64,000 nt of DNA from Trichobilharzia regenti (lineage: Eukaryota > Platyhelminthes > Trematoda > Strigeidida > Schistosomatidae): the NCBI GenBank assembly GCA_944472135.2, contig OX235262.1, positions 54,966,440 through 55,030,439 on the forward strand. Direction: 5' to 3'. The notes beneath the pieces are model-generated. The model was given only the letters and a program-made list of their open reading frames with translations, had not been told where the DNA came from and did no database searches. Below are positions 57,450 to 64,000 of the stretch, in pieces; within the stretch, counting starts at the first letter, position 1, and each line of letters starts with the position of its first letter. A program made the position numbers and the translations under genes.

Positions 57450-57626
57450 ATGGTGGATGGTGACTAGCATTGGAATCCAGGATATGTATTTCGTCCCATT
57501 TGAGTGTAGTCACTGGATGCACCTGCGTTCCTCATTGAGTGATTATGTCCCCTGCGAAGCTCGAACCCGGTGCCCATAGTTTGAAACGCCAAAGAGTTAT
57601 TCACTAGACTACTTCAGCCATGAGAG
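57450..57626 (-). repeat. Sm-alpha-like SINE with decayed hammerhead
   Basis: The minus strand has head 'TGGCTGAAGTAGTCTAGTGA', B box 'GGTTCGAGCTT', then 'GAGGAACGCAGGTGCATCCA' and a hammerhead remnant. Stem I is ATCCAG (57519-57514) with CTGGAT (57482-57477), fully paired. GGGACGAAA is kept, but the CUGAUGA half is mutated. The layout matches the described Sm-alpha family of schistosomes and differs from family B in linker and 3' body. Confidence 0.7.
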
Positions 57627-57819
57627 CCACTTCTTGTGCGACGAGTGATATTAATTATTCCATCCAATTTTAGATTTTCTGGTCTATTGATTGTACCGAA
57701 GTACTCGGTGTCAGACTGTTTGTTGGAATTATTTTGTGTATTTATTTGCTTTATGTGTTTGTCATTTTGCTAAATGAATTATACTCACAATAATTTTTTT
57801 TGCATACTCCATTTGTTTT

Positions 57820-58250
57820 TAACTTATTTGGGCATTTGGGTATATGATGTTCATTATAATAAAGGTTGTTTGTATTTCCCAATGAATGAAAAACAAAACG
57901 ATATTGTTTTTACTGACGTTTCGCTATTTAATGCTACTAATAGCTTTATCAAAGTGTTATTAAGCCAGAAGTTACAAAATCCACTCAGCTTATTTATAAT
58001 AACAAAGAGTTAAGAGGTGAGAAAATCGATTTAGCTCCAGTTAAAAGGACATGTTGAAGGTCAAAATAACAATGAAGATCACTAGACGAAATAACAAAGG
58101 TAATAGTACATCTGCTATAGTATCGAAATAAAGTTTACTAACTTGATCATCGTTTCTCAATATGGGCCGCTTTTGGTTGTCGAATAGGCTAATTCGTAAA
58201 GATAACAAAACCAGGTGTTGATTGGTGGATCTGAAAAATGTGTAAAATTA
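57820..58250 (-). repeat. Left inverted terminal repeat of a small Penelope-like element
   Basis: The reverse complement of 57820-57995 matches 58852-59000 ('GGGTATATGATGTTCATTAT' against ATAATGAATGTCATATACCC). A second part (58150-58240, 'AAGATAACAAAACCAGGTGT') matches the reverse of 58745-58790. About 150 bases between these parts have no partner on the right. It contains a hammerhead motif at 57911-57956. Confidence 0.8.
57911..57956 (-). ncRNA. Decayed hammerhead with minimal stem III (left repeat)
   Basis: The minus strand reads ACACU, UUGAUAA (for CUGAUGA), A, stem II GCUAUU...AAUAGC, GAAA, then CGUC (minimal palindromic stem III ACGU and triplet GUC) and AGUA pairing with stem I. Two core transitions are present. 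Confidence 0.55.
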
Positions 58251-58283
58251 TCAAATAAACTTATCCATATAAAGGACCAAATC

Positions 58284-58615
58284 CCTAAGATTCTCTATCT
58301 AATTGTGTCTATACAATAAAATGCTTGGATTGTGATTCCACATACATCGGACAAACAACTCGCGTAATCAAAATTAGAAGAAATGAACACCGTAGAGCCG
58401 TCTCTGTTCGACCACCAAGAAATCCAGTTGAATTAGGAAAGCTTGAAAAATCATCAGCCAAAGGTTATCTACACGCTATAGGATCAGGCCACAAAATTGA
58501 TTTTGACAATATTGAAATAATCCAGAAAAAGCATTTCAGAAATTACAAAGAACGTCTAATATCAGAAGCCCTTCATATCAAGTGGGATTCAAGTTGTCTG
58601 AATAGGAATGAGTGA
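58284..58615 (+). pseudogene. Penelope-like GIY-YIG endonuclease, 3' part of an element
   Basis: The frame opens 'DSLSNCVYTIKCLDCDSTYI' and continues 'GQTTRVIKIRRNEHRRAVSV', which is the GIY-YIG start (VYTI...TYIG) with Arg and Glu-His. It ends 'NYKERLISEALHIKWDSSCL' then NRNE. A stop or frame change at about 58278 separates it from 'KLIHIKDQIP' upstream. No RT remains inside the inverted repeats. It is a different lineage from the endonucleases at 51423 and 55155. Confidence 0.8.
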
Positions 58616-58719
58616 CTAAGACAGAAGTTGACCTGCTTTCAACAACCCCTCCTCCGTGAAACGAAAAAGTTAACACGAATGTGATAAGAGATTTCACTAT
58701 GCAAAAAACACGCTGTTTT

Positions 58720-59012
58720 TATAACTGTACACTCTTATAAAATCCAAGAATCTACACCTGGTTTTGTTGTCTTTACCGATTGGCCGATTTAACAACGCGA
58801 AATTAACTGCATACTGAGGAACGATGATTAAGTTGTTATATATATGCTGAGTGGATTTTGCAAATTCTCGTTTAATAATACTTTAATAAAGCTATTAGCG
58901 TTAAATAGCGAAACGTCAGTAAAACCAGCAATATCGTTTTGTTTTTCATTTATTCGGAAATACAAGAAAACCTTGATTATAATGAATGTCATATACCCAA
59001 TGCCCTAATTTT
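58720..59012 (+). repeat. Right inverted terminal repeat of the Penelope-like element
   Basis: This partner of 57820-58250 includes 'CTACACCTGGTTTTGTTGTC' and 'GCTGAGTGGATTTTGC', and ends near 'GTCATATACCCAATGCCC'. Identity to the left repeat is clearly below 100 per cent, so the element is not recent. Confidence 0.8.
58879..58922 (+). ncRNA. Decayed hammerhead with minimal stem III (right repeat)
   Basis: The sequence reads UACU, UUAAUAA (for CUGAUGA), A, stem II GCUAUU...AAUAGC, GAAA, CGUC and AGUA. Three core positions carry C-to-U or G-to-A changes. The minimal stem III is the type described in Penelope-like elements and is thought to act as dimers. Confidence 0.5.
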
Positions 59013-59017
59013 TTCAA

Positions 59018-59175
59018 ACTGTTAAAAGTGAACTTGGTTTGGACATATATAAATGGAAAGAGAGACTCATAATAGAATCTTTATTCATTAGGGTCACACT
59101 GGATACATGAAATAAGGGTGACTCAGTACAACTGTTAAACGTGAACTTAATTTGGACATATATAAATGCATAATT
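59018..59175. repeat. Short direct repeat pair
   Basis: 'ACTGTTAAAAGTGAACTTGG' with 'TTTGGACATATATAAATG' at 59018 recurs at 59127 with three changes. The spacing is about 109 bases. Confidence 0.85.
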
Positions 59176-59871
59176 ATTATTCCGAACTTTTTCCACAAAT
59201 AAATACAGTATGTTGAAACTGTGATGAAACCACTAACTTTCATTAATCAGGTTGCACACTGTCGATAAGATACTGAAGACATAAAATGAATCTATTCTAC
59301 CCTGTTCAGTGTGTCGTTATTGCTTTTGATCAAATATATTTTTAAAGATTTTGAGCACTCAACAGTGAATAATATCTCTAGCATGCTTTAGAATAAATTA
59401 TTTACTAGAATTGCATCCATATGGTAAAACTTTAGGCCGAGGACTGCCATGAGCTTATGGATTATCAAAAATTGAATATTTCACACTATTTTCGTCTTTT
59501 TTCAAGCTTTTCATCTTCTGAAAAGAAAACGTCGAAGTATACCAGTACTTATAGACTATTTTGTGATAGGGTTTACTTTGGTTAATGCCATTCAGATTAT
59601 TTAAAACTGATCCTTTCCCTTCAATAACTTCTCCAGGTAGCTTCTTTTGAAAAACTGACAACAAATTAATAAAGTGTTTTCAAGATTTAATCAATATGAG
59701 GAAGCCTAGACAATATCGCCGTCAACCTAACGTTGAACAGCCATCAAAGCGAAACAACTAAACATAGAGCATATATATATATACATTCATTTAATCAATA
59801 AATTCTTACAGTCCAATCATACTAATTAGATCTATGGCGACTAAATACTGTCAGGAGAAAATATTTATTTA
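59176..59871 (+). other. Stretch without a recognised gene
   Basis: The sequence contains only short frames (for example 59455-59664, minus) without a motif. Confidence 0.4.
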
Positions 59872-60052
59872 TTGATTTTGATTACGGCTTGATGCCACAC
59901 CGTATTTTCGGTACAAGTATGGAATTTTCAGCATGACATATCGGTAGTCCAAATTTTTTAGGCCGACTATAGATATCGGGTGTGCGTCAACAGGGGATCG
60001 AACCCTGGATCATGTGCATGGTCGGCGAGAGTCCCAACCACTGTGCCAGAAT
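59872..60052 (-). repeat. SINE family A copy
   Basis: On the minus strand the head is 'GGCACAGTGGTTGGGACTCT', the B box is 'GGTTCGATCCC' and the body ends '...CGGTGTGGCATCAAGCCGTA'. Confidence 0.82.
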
Positions 60053-61599
60053 AGTCAATAGATGTTTCTTTCTAGCGTTTCCAGCTAATGACCATAATTC
60101 AGACATAAGTCGTAGCCGCCAGATCCTGAAGCACATACTTTATTGTTATTCATTTATTTATTTACACATTTAGACATTCTGTGCTTCCGGAGTAGAACAT
60201 TGGGACTCAACGGCACATCTTTGATACGTTTTTTTAATCTGTTGTCGCTCTTAGTTGACTCCACAACTTCACACAAAGTTTCATTTATTCTTCACATGTA
60301 TTTTCCCATGTTACACTTGAATACCTGTACTGTAGCTGGAGGACCTAACTAAGTTTAACAGCCATTTCTAGATCCTGAAAATCAGGAATGTTAGGCATGG
60401 AATTAGCAATCCCACACTATAAAAAGAACCACTGAAATCATTACAGAAACTTTAGAGGAGGCGAAAAAAATAAGCTTTATAATTAGCCTCTAGTTTGAAT
60501 TAAAATGCTGGATTTTAGTGCACCTCCGTTATCAGCTCAAGTCATCGGAGGCACTTGAAATAAACTTACTGACCAAGATATCTGGATAAAACTTCAGAAA
60601 ACTCTGAAATCTAGCAAAACAAAATCAACATTTGTACGGCTGAAGAATGTAGCACTTTCAAGAAAAGAAAAAAAAACTAGAATAGTTCGGTCAGTAGTGA
60701 CATTAAAGGATAATACAAAGATGCTTAAGTATTCCTTAACTGGCAATAATTTGTCAGACTGTTATGAATTAACTTTATATAATGTAGTTATAAAATTTTT
60801 TTCGCAAACGAAGATTCGAAAAGTTCAATTCAAGAATTAAACAAATTGGAATACCAACACCTTCAGCTAACTATGAACTATAAAACTACAGTCCCAGTGT
60901 GCAATGATTTAAAAATAATGTTTACGATCAGCCTAAAAATGTATGATGTAAGCTTTAGATAAGGATATATGTATATAGCCACGCATTAAGTAATCATAAA
61001 CGCACCACAGGGGGTCATTGCGCACCATAAGTCATGTTCACACTTGAAAAAGTATACATGAAGTTATATATTTCAGCTGAAGGAAACATTGTTATTGATA
61101 AGAAACAGTTACTATATAGTCAAAATGGTGAAATGAAGGAATAATTGTTTTATAATTCAAAATAAAGCCCATAACACTCAACAGGAGGTAGTAGACAAAT
61201 GAACAGTAGACAAAAACCAAGAAAATAGCGAGAAAAAATAGTGGTAAATGTTCTAAAGCAGATAGACAGAAGTCAGAGAAAATTGTACAGGTAATTTGGA
61301 TGAAATTCCACTTTATTCAGGTGTTTTATTAAAGAGAAATGTTAATGTGATATCAGGTACCATTACATGCAGTGTAATTTAATTAACTAGTTAGGATTAA
61401 ACGTCTTTAGAAATTGCAGGAGTTGGTGGGGATGCTAATAAATCAATTTATGAATGAAAATTTTTAAACCACACATGTTGAAAATGAAGTAGCTCTTATA
61501 GATTATGAATCCGAAGGATGCGGCTTGTATGCTCGAGACGATAAATACAAGGTTTCAATCTAAAGACAAGAAATCTCGAATATTTTCAGGTATTGGTTT
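60053..61599 (+). other. Stretch without a recognised gene
   Basis: A possible RTE 3' remnant ('TTCCGGAGTAGAACATTGGG') is at 60185-60225. Otherwise no motif, promoter box or exon signal was recognised. Confidence 0.45.
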
Positions 61600-61985
61600 T
61601 ATAGGGATTTTGTTTGATTGGATGGAGGATTTCATCATGAGCTGACGTCAGTTACAGAACCACTGGGAAACCTGCAGGGAGTTCTGGACAACTCTTTCGT
61701 CATAGTTTGGAGCCCTTTGGCAGTACGCACCAACCGCTGGCGTCCCCACCCAGGACCTTCTGGTTACAAAGTTAGCGGGCTCATAGACCATTAAATCACT
61801 GGAACCGGATCCAATGGCCAACGCATGATTTCTACCGTCTACCAATTCATGACATAGCGCGGCCACTTCTCAATGTCTCATTCGATGAGTTACTACTTCA
61901 CCTTCAACCTGCTGTACCCTACTGGTAACGGTTTCCCACTAGGACCCCAGGTTAACTGCCTGAATAGTGCCAGTCCATACTGAGC
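61600..61985 (-). repeat. Hammerhead SINE (family B), full-length but decayed copy
   Basis: On the minus strand the upstream segment ('CTGGCACTATTCAGGCAGTT', 'GTAGGGTACAGCAGGTTGAA', 'GATGAGTTACTGCC'-like words) is followed by the tRNA-like head with a damaged B box, a disrupted core around 61690-61735, and the 3' body '...CTCATGATGAAATCCTCCAT'. Confidence 0.75.
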
Positions 61986-62012
61986 ATCAGATCAATTTTC
62001 AAATCTAGAATA

Positions 62013-62665
62013 TTTATTATTAGTATATCCTTTAATTCCTAGAGGAACATAGGGCTTCAGCCACAAGTCTCCACTGCCTTCGGTTTTCTGCTAAATTTTC
62101 ACCCCGCTCCAAGTCTGCCTACATGCTTTCATCTCCTCTTCACATGACCTCCTCCAAGCCACCCTTGCACTGACGACCAACTCGCCGCTTCCCTTTCGCG
62201 TTCCACTCGAGCAATGGCTTGTCTAGTGATGTCACTTGATGGTTTCCTCAGAGTATGGCCAATCCATCTCCATTTCTTTCTGCTTATTTGTTGCACAATC
62301 TGTTTCTGGTTCGTTCGGTCATTGCCAGAGATCCCTGTTGCTGATCTTTTCTGGCCAGCCATCTGATCTTGAGTATTGAGCGAAGACAACTGTCGATGAA
62401 GGTCTGAAGTTTGTTTGAGATGCTCTTTATGACTCGCCAAGTCTCTGACCCGTATAGTAGCACTGACTGACTTCACATTTGAGTTAAAAATCCGGATGTT
62501 ATTTTTGATGGTGAGTGCTGTTGACCTCCACACAGACTTAAGAGTAATGAAAGCCTGTCTTGCTTTTCCGATTCTGGCTTTGATATCCTTGTCAGTTCCG
62601 CCTGTAGTTGAAACGATGCTTCCCAGATGGGTAGGTGGAGGAGGTTGTTTCTTTCAGGTTCCTCC
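62013..62665 (-). mobile_element. 5'-truncated RTE/SR2-like insertion with target-site duplications
   Basis: The minus strand encodes 'ALTIKNNIRIFNSNVKSVSA', 'RKKWRWIGHTLRKPSSDITR' and 'QAIARVEREREAA'. It ends in an ATT tail at 62013-62022. The flanks CATCAGATCAATTTTCAAAT (from 61985) and CATCAGATCAATTTCAAATC (from 62666) are target-site duplications of about 28 bases. It is the cleanest insertion in the window and closely related to the RTE at 18290, but lacks the solo LTR found there. Confidence 0.88.
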
Positions 62666-62789
62666 CATCAGATCAATTTCAAATCTAAAATATAATAATT
62701 ACATATGTTAACATTGTTGTTCATTGCTTTCAACTTGAAGTTCAATGATAAAACAGTCAAAATGAACATTTTCAAGGCTATGTCTAAAT

Positions 62790-62930
62790 TGGTTTGACAG
62801 AAGTTAGAGAACCAGTGAAAACCAGTAAGTGTTGGATACCCGTTTAGTTCTGCTTTAAGACCCTTGGGCAATACACCTTTATGACTTTACTAGACGTTGA
62901 GACCAAGATCTTCAGGTTAGGAGGCTAGCC
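62790..62930 (-). repeat. Hammerhead SINE (family B), decayed fragment
   Basis: 'GAAGTTAGAGAACCAGTGAA', 'GTTTAGTTCTGCTTTAAGAC' and 'AGACCAAGATCTTCAGGTTA' follow the reversed family order. The core and B box are lost. Confidence 0.5.
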
Positions 62931-63407
62931 TCTTTCTTCTTGTATCATCTATCGTGTTCTTCAAAAGCTGGTTTCACTAAATATGCTAATGATCTGGTAA
63001 TTCCTGTCCCAGTAGTTTCTGCATTAGGTATGAATACTTTCATATCTTAGGTTAACCAATGTTGTGAAACTAAATCCCTCTAAACACCATACTGCTGATT
63101 CTAGTTTCAGGTATGAAAAAAGCTTAAGTGGACTGATTCTCCCTCCCCCATGATGTTTGTAACATCAGCCGTATTGTAATAGGGAGTGGACCGACTAACT
63201 CCTATCTTGGTATCTGTTTCTCTTCGAATCTTTGTTGGTTATTTCATATCTAGTTTACACTTAGGAAATATTTTCGTTTGAATGATTAAATAGGGAAGTT
63301 AAGAGTTTCTGGTGTAGCTCAACCACTTCTCTTACGTCTCATTAATTCATACATATTGTCCGTTTCTTCCTTATTTCTCCCACTTATTCTTCTTTGTTCT
63401 TCTCAAG

Positions 63408-63592
63408 GAAGACTATGTCATATTGCGTAGAACATTGGCCAGTTGTAAGTACAGCTAATGGGGAACCTTCAACCCAACTAACTGACATTACTATTGATAA
63501 GCATTTAAATTCTTGCAGTCAGTTAGCTGAAGTTATTTTACCTGATACCGAACAACCCCTCTATGTGCCAATTTCTCTTCGTTTCTCTTCAG
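63408..63592 (+). CDS. Candidate internal exon of an unrecognised gene (185 bp)
   Basis: A long pyrimidine tract (63360-63404) ends in CTCAAG|GAAG and the exon closes with CTTCAG|GTAAAA, a near-consensus donor. Between them one frame is open (61 codons, one base of a split codon at each end). It reads TMSYCVEHWPVVSTANGEPS then 'TQLTDITIDKHLNSCSQLAE', 'VILPDTEQPLYVPISLRFSS' and G. I do not recognise the protein. A related segment in the duplicated block (17865 and 31197) supports a real coding origin. Neighbouring exons would lie beyond the window on the right or have not been recognised on the left. It could also be an exon of a multi-copy gene family or a captured piece of an element. Confidence 0.5.
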
Positions 63593-63664
63593 GTAAAAAT
63601 GGAAAAAAGTTTTGGGAGAATATGCACGTACAACAAAATATCAAAATTCAACCAACCAAAACCA

Positions 63665-64000
63665 ATACTTGAAAATCAATCTGATGCTCACTAGTAACTG
63701 GCCCTATTCAGGCAGTTAACCTGGGGTTCTAGTGGGAAGCCGTGACCAGTAGGGTACAGCAGGTTGAAGATGAGGCAGTAACTCATCGAAGAAGACATTG
63801 CGAGTTGGTCGCGCTATGTCGTGAATTGGCAGAAGTTAGAATTCAAGGACCATTGGATCGGGTCCCAGTGGCTTAATGGTCTACGAGATCACTGGCCTTG
63901 TAACCGGAAGGTCCTGGGTTCGAATCCCGGTGGGTGCGTACTGATGAAGAGTCCCAAACTAGGACGAAACAGCTGTTCAGTACTCCCAGGTTTTCCAGTG
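63665..64000 (+). repeat. Hammerhead SINE (family B), best-preserved copy, cut by window end
   Basis: It has the complete 5' segment ('AACTGGCCCTATTCAGGCAG' to 'GTCGTGAATTGGCAGAAGTT'), head 'CAGTGGCTTAATGGTCTACG', perfect B box 'GGGTTCGAATCCC' and linker 'GGTGGGTGCGTA'. The core is CTGATGA (63941-63947), AGA, GTCC...GGAC, GAAA (63965-63968) and ACAGCTGT. The 3' body runs past the window. Confidence 0.88.
63933..63986 (+). ncRNA. Hammerhead ribozyme motif in SINE
   Basis: The core is CUGAUGA (63941-63947), with stem II GUCC/GGAC around CAAACUA, GAAA (63965-63968), stem III ACAGCUGU and a cleavage triplet GUU. All conserved core bases are present. The AGA insertion before stem II is the only departure from the known family core. 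Confidence 0.6.

Overview
The window looks like repeat-rich, AT-rich flatworm DNA, most probably from a blood fluke (Schistosoma). The evidence is the mix of mobile elements: tRNA-derived SINEs that carry hammerhead-ribozyme motifs (including an Sm-alpha-like copy), many 5'-truncated RTE/SR2-like non-LTR retrotransposons, Penelope-like elements with GIY-YIG endonucleases, and Gypsy-type LTR remnants. Open frames are short, there are no bacterial operon features, and splice signals are of eukaryotic type. The species cannot be decided from this sequence alone.

Only one host gene is recognised with good support: a two-exon minus-strand homologue of the Ragulator subunit LAMTOR4 (exons at 12378-12615 and 11078-11361), with a decayed non-LTR fragment in its intron. 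A second candidate is a single well-delimited exon of unknown identity at 63408-63592 on the plus strand. It has a protein-level relative inside the duplicated block (17865-18060 and 31197-31392).

Layout. 1-4570: SINE and RTE debris. 4571-6260: segment A, which recurs at 25781-27474. 6261-14138: a single-copy interval X holding LAMTOR4. 14139-25778: block B1. 25781-27474: A'. 27475-39110: B2, almost identical to B1. The order A-X-B1-A'-B2 is most simply read as a tandem duplication of A-X-B (about 21 kb) followed by loss of X, and of the second LAMTOR4, from the second copy. One deletion edge falls inside a perfect 34-bp palindrome. A false duplication from two haplotypes is the main alternative. 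39111-44720: an RTE copy and an internally deleted Gypsy element that still has a textbook A AAA AAC slippery site between its two frames. 44720-50500: SINEs, an RTE copy and a long TA array. 50763-51720: a Penelope-like reverse transcriptase plus GIY-YIG pseudogene. 54482-55747: an apparently perfect 525-bp inverted repeat made from Penelope-like tails around a 216-bp spacer. 57820-59012: a small Penelope-like element with inverted terminal repeats, each carrying a decayed hammerhead motif. 59870-64000: SINEs, a cleanly delimited RTE insertion with long target-site duplications, and the candidate exon.

The mobile elements do not work together as a pathway. The recurring theme is retroelements whose ends carry hammerhead ribozymes (three types here), together with inverted or palindromic structures produced during copying and rearrangement. 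All family names rest on motif recognition and remembered family features; no database search was possible.
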